A program made the position numbers and the translations under genes. A DNA stretch of 64,000 nucleotides from Bacteroidota bacterium (GTDB lineage Bacteria > Bacteroidota > Bacteroidia > Cytophagales > Spirosomataceae). The stretch lies in the NCBI GenBank assembly GCA_020161355.1, contig JAIUOF010000004.1:186001-250000 (forward strand). The letters run 5' to 3'. The notes under the pieces were generated by a model. That model searched no databases, had not been told where the DNA came from, and worked only from the letters and a program-made list of their open reading frames with translations. Shown here piece by piece: positions 42,040 to 50,154 of the stretch (within the stretch, counting starts at the first letter, position 1; the number at the start of each line of letters is the position of its first letter).

Positions 42040-43188
42040 ATGACAATGAATATCCTTTTAATATTTTTCTCTCTGTCGGTATTATATCTTTTGTATTTTG
42101 CTTTGATGGCATTCAAAAAAAGGCCGGTAACTTATTCCAGAGCACTTGCTGAGTCAAAAACAGACATGATTTTTATCGTGCCGGCTTATCGGGACGACGC
42201 CAGAATTCTGGAATCTGTAAAAAACATATTATCTCAGGCCGATTTTGGAACAAAAGACGAGATCGTGGTAATCGCGGACTCATTACAAACCGAGACACTG
42301 GAAAAACTTTATGCTCTTGATACCACTGTGGTAAAAGTAAAGTTTGAAAACAATACCAAAGCAATGGCCATAAATCTGGCTTTGAAAAACCTTCAAATCT
42401 GGAAAAACACTTCCAAGCTCGTAACCTTACTCAATGCCGACAATCATCTGACCGAAGGATTTATCAGCATGACCAAAGCCGCTTATGAGCGAGGCCACAA
42501 AGTGATTCAGACACACAGAATAGCCAAAAATGCCGACACGCCAATGTCAATATTAGATGCAATAAGCGAAGAAATAAATAATGCGGTGTTTCGGCTCGGA
42601 CATTTTAACGCAGGCCTTGCCACGGCTCTTTCCAGCTCAGGTCTGGTAATGGACTACGATTTGTTTAAAAAATACATGAACAAAATAGACCCTTCCACCA
42701 GTTTTGACAAACAGCTTGAACTTGATTTGTTGCTCGACAAACAGCAAATCTATTATATGGACGAGGTGTATTTGCTTGACGATAAAGTTACAAATTCAGT
42801 GGTGTTTAAAAATCAACGCTCTCGGTGGATTGCAGCTCAGTTGTATTTTTTACGTACCAACTTCTTTAGGGCATGGTCTGAATTGTTTGAGAAACGAAAT
42901 ATTGACTTTTTCAACAAGGTGATTCAGTTTGCGATCCCTCCAAGAATCCTTTTGCTGACATTCGTTATGTTACTCAATCTGGCCGAACTCACATTTTGGC
43001 AACCATTGTATTCCAGTTTTTATCTGACAGCCGGGCTGGGTTTAGTGTTTCTAATTTCAGTTCCGGGTTATTTATACAAAAAAATATCTTTTAAAACTCT
43101 TCTTAACTTGCCATCTGTGGTGTTTAATATGGCCATAGCCATGTTTAATATTTTCAGATCAAAAAGGAGAATTGTAGAAATTTCATAA
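42040..43188 (+). CDS. Glycosyltransferase family 2 membrane protein
   Basis: 382 residues: one N-terminal membrane segment (ILLIFFSLSVLYLLYFALMAF), a GT-A catalytic domain with FIVPAYRDDARILESV and a DxD-like NADN (132-135), the processive-synthase signature QxxRW (Gln259-Trp263 in QRSRW), then two to three C-terminal membrane segments. The layout resembles cellulose- or hyaluronan-type synthases and exopolysaccharide chain-extending enzymes. Located 5 bp after the receiver-sugar transferase fusion gene, so the two likely start and extend the same glycan. Either of two in-frame ATGs (42040, 42046) can be the start. Confidence 0.88.
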   Translation: MTMNILLIFFSLSVLYLLYFALMAFKKRPVTYSRALAESKTDMIFIVPAYRDDARILESVKNILSQADFGTKDEIVVIADSLQTETLEKLYALDTTVVKVKFENNTKAMAINLALKNLQIWKNTSKLVTLLNADNHLTEGFISMTKAAYERGHKVIQTHRIAKNADTPMSILDAISEEINNAVFRLGHFNAGLATALSSSGLVMDYDLFKKYMNKIDPSTSFDKQLELDLLLDKQQIYYMDEVYLLDDKVTNSVVFKNQRSRWIAAQLYFLRTNFFRAWSELFEKRNIDFFNKVIQFAIPPRILLLTFVMLLNLAELTFWQPLYSSFYLTAGLGLVFLISVPGYLYKKISFKTLLNLPSVVFNMAIAMFNIFRSKRRIVEIS

Positions 43189-43248
43189 GCGTTCTAGTTG
43201 TTCAAAAAGTAAATAGGGATTTGTTTTTCGGCGATAATGTTCTGATAA

Positions 43249-43833
43249 TCAAACCCGAATCTTGAAAGTCATACGATGGTAAGGTGTAAAGCCATGCTGT
43301 TGTATGGCTTTTCTGTGATATATGGTAGGGTAGCCTGCGTTTTCATGCCATTTGTACATGGGGTATTCCGTGGCGAGATTTTCCATCAGGTCATCGCGGT
43401 AGGTTTTTGCCAGGATAGATGCTGCGGCAATGGAAAGGTATTTGCCGTCACCTTTGACAATACAAGTGTGTGGTATCATCGGATAGGGTGTAAACCTGTT
43501 GCCATCGACCAGTAAATGCTCCGGTATAATTTTTTCCGAAATCTTTTCCACTGCCCGGTGCATCGCCAAAAAACTGGCTTTCAATATGTTGATTTTATCA
43601 ATTTCTAAATTTGAAGCCTCGGCCACCGCCCATACCAATGCACTCTTTTCGATTTCGGTTCTGAGTTCCAACCGTTGGCCTTTGTTGAGCTGCTTGGAGT
43701 CATTGAGCCATGGATGCTCATAGTCTTTGGGCAAAATCACCGCTGCAGCCACCACCGGCCCGGCCAAACAACCCCTCCCGGCCTCATCAAGTCCTGCTTC
43801 AATGTAGTTTTGGTTGTAGTATGGGAGGAGCAT
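43249..43833 (-). CDS. rnhB: Ribonuclease HII
   Basis: Removes RNA from RNA-DNA hybrids and single ribonucleotides from DNA. 194 residues, family length. The acidic active site is visible: GLDEAGRGCLAGPVVAAAV (Asp-Glu), LNDSKQL, LLVDGNRF (Asp) and AAASILAKTYRDDLM (Asp). The gene begins one base after the end of the DUF4143-type ATPase gene, which lies upstream on the same strand. Confidence 0.96.
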   Translation of the reverse strand: MLLPYYNQNYIEAGLDEAGRGCLAGPVVAAAVILPKDYEHPWLNDSKQLNKGQRLELRTEIEKSALVWAVAEASNLEIDKINILKASFLAMHRAVEKISEKIIPEHLLVDGNRFTPYPMIPHTCIVKGDGKYLSIAAASILAKTYRDDLMENLATEYPMYKWHENAGYPTIYHRKAIQQHGFTPYHRMTFKIRV

Positions 43834-43834
43834 C

Positions 43835-45157
43835 TTATATACAATTTTTTATCAAAGTCGGTAAATAATCGGCCAAAAACAAGGGAATGTTTATCATTCC
43901 ATCCCGATACTCAAGATTTTTTGATGAAAATCTTATTTTTAGTTTTGGATCAAACTTTTTGGAATAATAGGTTAAACTTTTACTTTTTATGTTAATATCT
44001 GATTTTACTTCTACAGGCAAAATTTCTCCATTGGTTTCGATTAAAAAATCAATTTCTGCGATTCCCTCGGAGGTGTAATAGTAAGGGGCAAACATATTTG
44101 AAATTGCCTGAGAAATATAGTTTTCGGTAAGAGCCCCTTTAAACTCTGTGAAAACTTGATTGCCTTTAGCAAATATTTGATAATCAAGGCCCGAATGCAC
44201 CCTTAATAAACCCACATCAAGTAAATACAATTTGAAAGCCGATAAATCAACATAGCTTTTCAAGGGTATGCCCGGCTTACTTATTTTAGATATTTTTTGC
44301 ACAATTCCTGCCTGTATCAACCAGGTTAAAGCCTCTTCATATTCTCTGGCTCTTGCCCCTGATTTTATGGCCTGATATAAAAACTTCTTATTTTCTCTGG
44401 CTAATTGTGAAGGTAAAGAATCCCAAATATGATTAATTCTCATCACCATCACGGCATTGGCATGCTTTGAAAAATCTAGTCTGTAAGAGTTCAAAATTTC
44501 TTTTAAAACTGCTTCAACTTCTTCAATATTTTGCGTTTCTGACCAAATTTTGGCAGCTTCGGGCATCCCTCCTGAGATAAAATATTGACGAAAATAGTCC
44601 ATCAATGGATTGAAAAAAGCCTCCGGAAATGCATTAATTGTATTATTGTTTGCAACACTTTCCAGAATTTCAAACCATTTAGGGCTTATTCCCCGAAGGT
44701 ATTCTGAAAAAGTGAGCGGATACATCTCCAAAAAATTTACCTTTCCAACCGGAAAAGAGCCATCTTGACCCAAGGTAATACCCAGCAGTGAGCCTGCACA
44801 TGCTACATGATACTCAGGAATGTCTTCCTGAAAATATTTTAATGTATTAAGTGCGTCTCTGCATTCCTGAATCTCATCAAAAATCACTAATGTTTTTTCG
44901 GGTAAAATAGGTTGACCATTCAATAAAGAAAGGTTTTTGACAATTTTCTGTACATCTTTTGTTTCCTGAAAGAAAGATTTAATATCAGTATTTTTCTCAA
45001 AATTGAAGTAAGCAACATTTTCATAGTGAGTCTCCCCCAATATTTTTAAAATTGAGGTTTTTCCCACCTGGCGGGCTCCCATTAGTATCAGAGGCTTCCT
45101 GTTTTTAGCGTTTTTCCAGGAAGCCAATTGCGTTAAAATAGCTCTTTGAAATTGCAT
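43835..45157 (-). CDS. AAA_14/DUF4143 ATP-binding protein
   Basis: 440 residues: N-terminal AAA ATPase with Walker A LMGARQVGKTSILKIL (residues ~27-42) and Walker B KTLVIFDEIQECRDAL, then a C-terminal DUF4143 nuclease-like domain with EFKGALTENYISQAI and the restriction-endonuclease-like EIDFLIETNGEILPVEVKS. Proteins of this family are abundant in anaerobes and Bacteroidota, and their role is unclear; defence or replication-related roles have been suggested. The gene is 1 bp upstream of rnhB. Its start codon is embedded in nested inverted repeats (45156-45216), suggesting autoregulation or a mobile origin. Confidence 0.87.
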   Translation of the reverse strand: MQFQRAILTQLASWKNAKNRKPLILMGARQVGKTSILKILGETHYENVAYFNFEKNTDIKSFFQETKDVQKIVKNLSLLNGQPILPEKTLVIFDEIQECRDALNTLKYFQEDIPEYHVACAGSLLGITLGQDGSFPVGKVNFLEMYPLTFSEYLRGISPKWFEILESVANNNTINAFPEAFFNPLMDYFRQYFISGGMPEAAKIWSETQNIEEVEAVLKEILNSYRLDFSKHANAVMVMRINHIWDSLPSQLARENKKFLYQAIKSGARAREYEEALTWLIQAGIVQKISKISKPGIPLKSYVDLSAFKLYLLDVGLLRVHSGLDYQIFAKGNQVFTEFKGALTENYISQAISNMFAPYYYTSEGIAEIDFLIETNGEILPVEVKSDINIKSKSLTYYSKKFDPKLKIRFSSKNLEYRDGMINIPLFLADYLPTLIKNCI

Positions 45158-45216
45158 TTACACACTATTCGTTAGAATTGTGTGTAAATTTACACAAAAA
45201 ACCAACGAATAGTGTG
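45156..45216. promoter_or_regulatory. Nested palindromes over the DUF4143-ATPase start
   Basis: Three overlapping inverted repeats. ATTTACACAC (45156-45165) pairs with GTGTGTAAAT (45180-45189). TGTGTAAATTTACACA (45181-45196) is a perfect 16-bp palindrome. CACACTATTCGTT (45161-45173) pairs perfectly with AACGAATAGTGTG (45204-45216). They overlap the ATG at 45155-45157 and the region where the promoter should lie, so repressor binding or alternative RNA hairpins are plausible. Confidence 0.6.
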
Positions 45217-45347
45217 ATTTTGGGGAAAAAGATTAGAAATGGTTTTGAAAATTTTTTGAGAAAACTTACTATTAATTTTATGAAATTATTTGAAAGCCCT
45301 CCATTGGGAAAGATAAATGTATTTGAGCATTATTATGATTGAAATGA

Positions 45348-46007
45348 TCACGCCAGCTCCGCAATCACCATCTCGCCACCTCGGGTCTTGTCTTCAAGAT
45401 TGACCAGGATTTTGGCATCCAGAGGCAGGAAAATATCAATTCTTGAGCCAAATTTGATAAATCCAAACTCTTCACCTTGCGTAACTTTCTGGCCCTCAGA
45501 CACATACCATACTATCCGTCGGGCCATGGCTCCAGCTATCTGACGGAAAAGTACCTCGGTACCGTTTTCGTGGCGGGTTACCACAGTGGTGCGTTCATTT
45601 TCGGTGCTGCTTTTAGGGTGCCAGGCTACCAAATATTTGCCGGGATGATATTTGAAGTATGAAACCACACCCGAAAGTGGATTGAAATTAATATGTACAT
45701 TAAACGGCGACATGAATATAGAAATCTGCCTTCTGGGGCCATTGAAATACTCTGTTTCTACTACTTCTTCTATCACCACCACTTTTCCATCGGCGGGAGC
45801 TATAATATGCTTTGGGTTTATTGGAGTTTTTCTGGTAGGTTTGCGGAAAAATTGCAGTACAATTAGAAATAATACAAGGCATACTACAAATAAAAAGGTA
45901 TGAAGGGCGTTTTGTCCGGGAGTAAAATATTTTACGAGGCTAAAAACCAATGCAAGCGTAATGGTCGAAACGAGTAGTGTTCCAGTGCCTTCTTTATGTA
46001 TTGTCAT
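45348..46007 (-). CDS. psd: Phosphatidylserine decarboxylase family protein
   Basis: Converts phosphatidylserine to phosphatidylethanolamine at the inner membrane. I choose ATG 46007 (MTIHKEGTGTLLV) over the longer frame from 46082, giving 219 residues, the size of the short, self-processing bacterial type. Two hydrophobic segments (TLLVSTITLALVFSLV and ALHTFLFVVCLVLFLIVLQFF) precede APADGKVVVIEE, SIFMSPFNVHINFNP and the C-terminal FIKFGSRIDIFLP. There the Gly-Ser pair is the expected cleavage and pyruvoyl-forming site. Divergent from the large membrane/TPR gene. Confidence 0.93.
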   Translation of the reverse strand: MTIHKEGTGTLLVSTITLALVFSLVKYFTPGQNALHTFLFVVCLVLFLIVLQFFRKPTRKTPINPKHIIAPADGKVVVIEEVVETEYFNGPRRQISIFMSPFNVHINFNPLSGVVSYFKYHPGKYLVAWHPKSSTENERTTVVTRHENGTEVLFRQIAGAMARRIVWYVSEGQKVTQGEEFGFIKFGSRIDIFLPLDAKILVNLEDKTRGGEMVIAELA

Positions 46008-46105
46008 CCGATATATTTCTAAAAATTTTCCAAATATACGGCAAAATTTGATTTCCTGATAAAAACACTGTCCTGCGGGCATGACCTTTGCAGGGTTTAG
46101 AATAT

Positions 46106-48658
46106 ATGAACGAACACATTAATTTTTGGAGAATCTGGGAAAACAGAGAAAAATTCCCTCTTTTTTTCGCCTTTTCTTGCCTTATTCTGGCTTTGGTTGC
46201 ATCCGTTTACCTGTACTTTTACGGTCATGAGCTGGTGTTTGGATGGGACACCGTAAGTGAACTTCACGAAAAAATCGTGAGCTTGCCTGCCTATTATTTT
46301 GACGATTTTGGTTTTTCTTCTTCCTCTCCGGTATGGTTCATAAAAGAGCGTTACCTGCCCGCACCGGCACATATTTCGGGCTGGGTTTATCATTTAGTCT
46401 GGTTAACCATCACCTTGGGGCTTTCATTTTTACTGACTGGCTTTGCCCGATTACGCGGTGCCTGGTTTCTGGTTGGAGCTCTGGTTTTGGGTGGTTTTTT
46501 GACCAGTTTCCGACTCGAAAATCTTTTTCTGACCAACTCTCAAATTCCTTTTTTAATCGCCTTTGGTTTACTGGGAGCGGTTTATTATCTGAGCAATTAT
46601 TATGGTACACGCTTAAAGTCTTACCAGATTTTGCCTGCATGGATTTTAATTTGGGGGTTATTTAGTATTGTTTCGGTTAAATTTTCCGCAATAAATGCTC
46701 CGGTAGCGGGCTTAGTGGCTTATGGTCTGATAGCCATGATTGTTATTACAGTCATTTTTACTTTTCTATCTTCACATGAATCTTTCGCCGGCCTGGTATG
46801 GCTGGTTTCTAAAAATGCACAGAAAGGCAAGAATTCCCTGCCACAGTATTTCATAATTTCGGGAATATTTTTTGCAAATATTCTCTTGATTTATCTCGAA
46901 AATGCCAACCGGATCGAGGACACAGGCTTTCTTTTACCTCCTCTTTTTATATTTTTACTAAACGGCTTGCTTGGGATTTGGGGATTTAAACAAATCAGCG
47001 AACAGCGGCAATGGTTCAGCTATCGTCAGACAGGCTTATATCTATACACAGGTCTATTTCTGATTGGGACAGCAACTTTCATTTTTGCATACGCCACAGC
47101 AAGTGATTCCCTCATTGAGTTGCTTAACGACCTCGTGAGTATCAGTTCGCTGGCCCTGAGCGTGAGTTTTTTTGTATATGTACTTATCAACTACAATCAA
47201 TTGTTTAAAGCAGGGCTCGACGTTCACAAAGTACTTTACAAATCACCTTTTAACCGACTGATTTTTGCTCGTACAGCAGCTGCTTTTATCATTTTAATAT
47301 TATTTTCATTCAAAAGTTACTTTTCTTACTTTCAATTCCAATCTGCTATTTCGTGTAGTATTGCTGATTTTTACCAAAAAGAGGGCGATCTTAAGTCGGC
47401 AGAGACTTATTACAAAAACTCAACCCATTATGAGCTTTTTAATCAAAAAGCCAATCTTTCACTTGCATCTCTGGCAACAACGCAAAATGATAAAATCAAT
47501 GCTGCATTTTTTTATAACCAATCATTACAAAAAAGCCCGTCAGAACAAGCAATCCTGGGCTTAAGTACCAGTCTGGAAAACGAAAACATGTATTTTGATG
47601 CCATTTTTGCTTTAAAAAACGGTCAGAAGAAATTTCCTAATTCCAGCAGGATATTTACCAATCTGGCATTTTTACAATCAAAATCAAAAGTAACTGACAG
47701 TGTGCTGATTAACCTCGATTTGGCTTTAAAAAATTGTAAAAATTGCGATATAGAATCTTCCAATTTTCTGGCGTTTTGGATAGAAAACGGTAAGCCTGAA
47801 AAACTGGAAGAAATGGTGGCATTGGGCGGAAAATCAGAAAGTAAATCATATTTGGCCAATCGCTCAGCTATTGATCGCATTATTCTTAAAAATTCTATCG
47901 ATATAAAACCTACCGTGTCTAAAGACTCAATATTGGATATGGCTTCTGCGGCATTGATTTTTAATCAGATTAGTAATCCAAAAGTAAAAACAGAAAGTAG
48001 CCTTTCAGGGAAAGAAATATCGGGTTTACAAATACAAAATGCCAACGACCCGGTTTTTGAAGAGCTGAGTTGGTCATATGCCAATCAACAGTTTTTACGG
48101 GAATCAAAATTGTCAGGTATTAAACAATTGACTGTTCTTGCCGAAGCTAAAACCAGATTTAAAAGTATTTATAACCAAAACCTGGCTTTATGGTTGCTTC
48201 AGGAAGGTCTTGTAAATCAGGCCATTGAACGCTTAAAAATAGCGGGAGACTCCACCTCTGTCAGCGTATTAATGAAATCTGATATCCGACAAAAAATGGA
48301 AAAGTCGCAGCAAGAGCAGGCTAAAAAGCTTTCCCAAAATCTAACGCTTACAAACTATTCTGAAATATTAAATAAAGCCCCGCTAAACCCCTATTTGCTT
48401 GAGAAAACAGCAGATTTTCTTTCTACAAAAAAGAAAGATACTGAAGCCTACAACCTGCTGTTTTATGCCACTGAAATCAATAAGGATTCGCCAATAATCT
48501 GGAAGTCTTACATCAGAAAAGCTCTGGATCTGGCTCAGTGGGATTATGCAAATGAAGGTCTGGAAAATTTAAAACCTTTGGTAAATAATGCAGAATATCT
48601 GGATTATAAAAATTTGATTTCTCAGAAAAAACAAAAAACGCTCTCCGCTGATTTTTAA
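46106..48658 (+). CDS. Large membrane protein with C-terminal TPR-like region
   Basis: About 850 residues, unrecognised. I use the ATG at 46106; the frame is open from a TTG at 46088. The N-terminal ~400 residues hold about a dozen hydrophobic segments (FFAFSCLILALVASVYLYFY, LGLSFLLTGFARL and others). After a last membrane segment (FARTAAAFIILILFSF), the C-terminal half consists of helical TPR-like repeats (DFYQKEGDLKSAETYYKNS, AAFFYNQSLQKSPSEQAILG). That half presumably faces the periplasm or cytoplasm as a protein-binding arm. Flanked by psd and dnaN without an obvious functional link. Confidence 0.75.
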   Translation: MNEHINFWRIWENREKFPLFFAFSCLILALVASVYLYFYGHELVFGWDTVSELHEKIVSLPAYYFDDFGFSSSSPVWFIKERYLPAPAHISGWVYHLVWLTITLGLSFLLTGFARLRGAWFLVGALVLGGFLTSFRLENLFLTNSQIPFLIAFGLLGAVYYLSNYYGTRLKSYQILPAWILIWGLFSIVSVKFSAINAPVAGLVAYGLIAMIVITVIFTFLSSHESFAGLVWLVSKNAQKGKNSLPQYFIISGIFFANILLIYLENANRIEDTGFLLPPLFIFLLNGLLGIWGFKQISEQRQWFSYRQTGLYLYTGLFLIGTATFIFAYATASDSLIELLNDLVSISSLALSVSFFVYVLINYNQLFKAGLDVHKVLYKSPFNRLIFARTAAAFIILILFSFKSYFSYFQFQSAISCSIADFYQKEGDLKSAETYYKNSTHYELFNQKANLSLASLATTQNDKINAAFFYNQSLQKSPSEQAILGLSTSLENENMYFDAIFALKNGQKKFPNSSRIFTNLAFLQSKSKVTDSVLINLDLALKNCKNCDIESSNFLAFWIENGKPEKLEEMVALGGKSESKSYLANRSAIDRIILKNSIDIKPTVSKDSILDMASAALIFNQISNPKVKTESSLSGKEISGLQIQNANDPVFEELSWSYANQQFLRESKLSGIKQLTVLAEAKTRFKSIYNQNLALWLLQEGLVNQAIERLKIAGDSTSVSVLMKSDIRQKMEKSQQEQAKKLSQNLTLTNYSEILNKAPLNPYLLEKTADFLSTKKKDTEAYNLLFYATEINKDSPIIWKSYIRKALDLAQWDYANEGLENLKPLVNNAEYLDYKNLISQKKQKTLSADF

Positions 48659-48739
48659 ATAAAAAAGCTTGAAAATGAGTTGAAAATAATAAATATCAGG
48701 CAAAAAATCTAAATTATGGCGGATTTTGCTAAATTTGCC

Positions 48740-48747
48740 TACTTTTG
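48740..48747 (+). promoter_or_regulatory. Possible -7 box of dnaN
   Basis: TACTTTTG matches the Bacteroidota primary sigma-factor -7 consensus TAnnTTTG and lies 33 bp before the dnaN ATG. I see no good -33 TTTG at the expected distance, so the assignment is modest. Confidence 0.4.
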
Positions 48748-48779
48748 TAAAAAACCAGAATTTTCAAAAAATAACAGAA

Positions 48780-49904
48780 ATGAAATTAGTTGTTTCGTCA
48801 TCAGAACTTGTAAAAAACCTTTCAAATATAAGTGGGGTGATCGCCCCAAATCCATTGGTCCCCATACTCGAAAACTTCCTTTTCGAACTTGAAAAATCTA
48901 CGCTTACCATCACCGCTTCAGACATGCAGACGGTAATGGTTTCTGAGGTTACGGTTGACTCCTCTGATACGGTTTCGGTAGCAATTCCTGCAAAACTCTT
49001 GATGGACACGCTCCGCAGTTTGCCTGATCAGCCGATTACCATCAATATCAGCAAAGATACTTTTGGTGTGGAAATTACAACCAGCAATGGTCGCTTCAAA
49101 ATTGCAGGTGAAAACCCTCTGGATTTCCCGAAAGCACCACAAGTAAACCGAAATTTCAACATTGAGTTAGATTCTCATACGCTGGCATCAGCCATTAATA
49201 ATACACTTTTTGCCACCAGCACTGACGACCTCCGTCCTGCTATGACTGGTGTATTTGTTGATATTCAAGAAGATAGCACCACATTTGTGGCTACTGATGG
49301 TCACAGGTTGATTCGCTATCGCAGAGAAGATATTAAATCGGCTACGCCCACTACGATGATTCTTCCGCGTAAGGCTTTGAACCTCATTAAGTCGTCTTTG
49401 CCTTCTGAAAATGTGCCGGTTGTGACAGAATTCAGCAATTCCAATGCCTTCTTTAGCTTTGGAAATATCAAATTGATTTGTCGTCTCATTGATGAAAGAT
49501 ACCCTGATTACGAAAACGTAATTCCAAAGGCCAATCCCAACAAAATGACTATTGAAAGATCGAAATTCTTAAGCTCATTAAAAAGGATTGCGATTTTCTC
49601 CAACAAAACGACTCACCAGATCAGACTTAAAATCACCGCTACAGAGTTGACAATCTCTGCAGAGGATTTGGATTATTCTAACGAAGCCGTAGAAAAAATT
49701 GACTGTGAGTTTGCGGGCGAAGATATGGAAATCGGCTTCAACGCCAAGTTTTTGGCCGAAATGTTGAGCAACCTGGGCTCATCGACTGTTACGCTTGAAC
49801 TCTCAATGCCTAACCGTGCGGGTTTGATTATCCCTGCCGACAAAGAAGAAAACGAAGACATCCTGATGCTCGTGATGCCGGTAATGTTGAATTCCTATTC
49901 TTAA
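48780..49904 (+). CDS. dnaN: DNA polymerase III beta subunit (sliding clamp)
   Basis: Processivity clamp of the replicative polymerase, 374 residues from ATG 48780 (MKLVVSSSELVKNLSNISG), the usual length. I reject the TTG start at 48726 because homologues begin with MK(F/L)-V-SS. Three clamp subdomains can be followed: PLVPILENFLFEL, DDLRPAMTGVFVDI and ATDGHRLIRYRRE in the middle, and the C-terminal PNRAGLIIPA ... LMLVMPVMLNSYS, whose end matches the family's MPVxL-Y tail. A clear hairpin terminator follows; fusA converges from the other side. Confidence 0.97.
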   Translation: MKLVVSSSELVKNLSNISGVIAPNPLVPILENFLFELEKSTLTITASDMQTVMVSEVTVDSSDTVSVAIPAKLLMDTLRSLPDQPITINISKDTFGVEITTSNGRFKIAGENPLDFPKAPQVNRNFNIELDSHTLASAINNTLFATSTDDLRPAMTGVFVDIQEDSTTFVATDGHRLIRYRREDIKSATPTTMILPRKALNLIKSSLPSENVPVVTEFSNSNAFFSFGNIKLICRLIDERYPDYENVIPKANPNKMTIERSKFLSSLKRIAIFSNKTTHQIRLKITATELTISAEDLDYSNEAVEKIDCEFAGEDMEIGFNAKFLAEMLSNLGSSTVTLELSMPNRAGLIIPADKEENEDILMLVMPVMLNSYS

Positions 49905-49928
49905 TAAAATCAGCGTTTTGTGAAATAT

Positions 49929-49957
49929 AAAAGCCACTCGAAAGGGTGGCTTTTTTT
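49929..49957 (+). terminator. Terminator after dnaN
   Basis: AAAAGCCACTC-GAAA-GGGTGGCTTTT: an 11-bp stem with one G-T pair, a GAAA tetraloop and a run of seven T starting at 49951. It begins 24 bp after the dnaN stop. Confidence 0.85.
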
Positions 49958-50091
49958 ATAATAGAAAAACTAAACCCTATTAGTTCTATTTCCAAATCAG
50001 CTAGAAATTTTTTTATCTTGAGTTATAGATTCACAAATCTTAAACCTCTGTCAAAAACTTTAAATCTTTTAGCATAAAATTGGGGCACAAC

Positions 50092-50126
50092 CACAAAAAA
50101 AACAGCCCTCCGTTGCCGGAGAGCTG
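50092..50126 (-). terminator. Terminator after fusA
   Basis: On the minus strand CAGCTCTCCG-GCAA-CGGAGGGCTG (10-bp stem with one G-U pair, GCAA tetraloop) is followed by eight T. It starts 28 bp after the fusA stop and faces the dnaN terminator. Confidence 0.88.
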
Positions 50127-50154
50127 CTCTTAATAACAATCTATATAGAAACAC

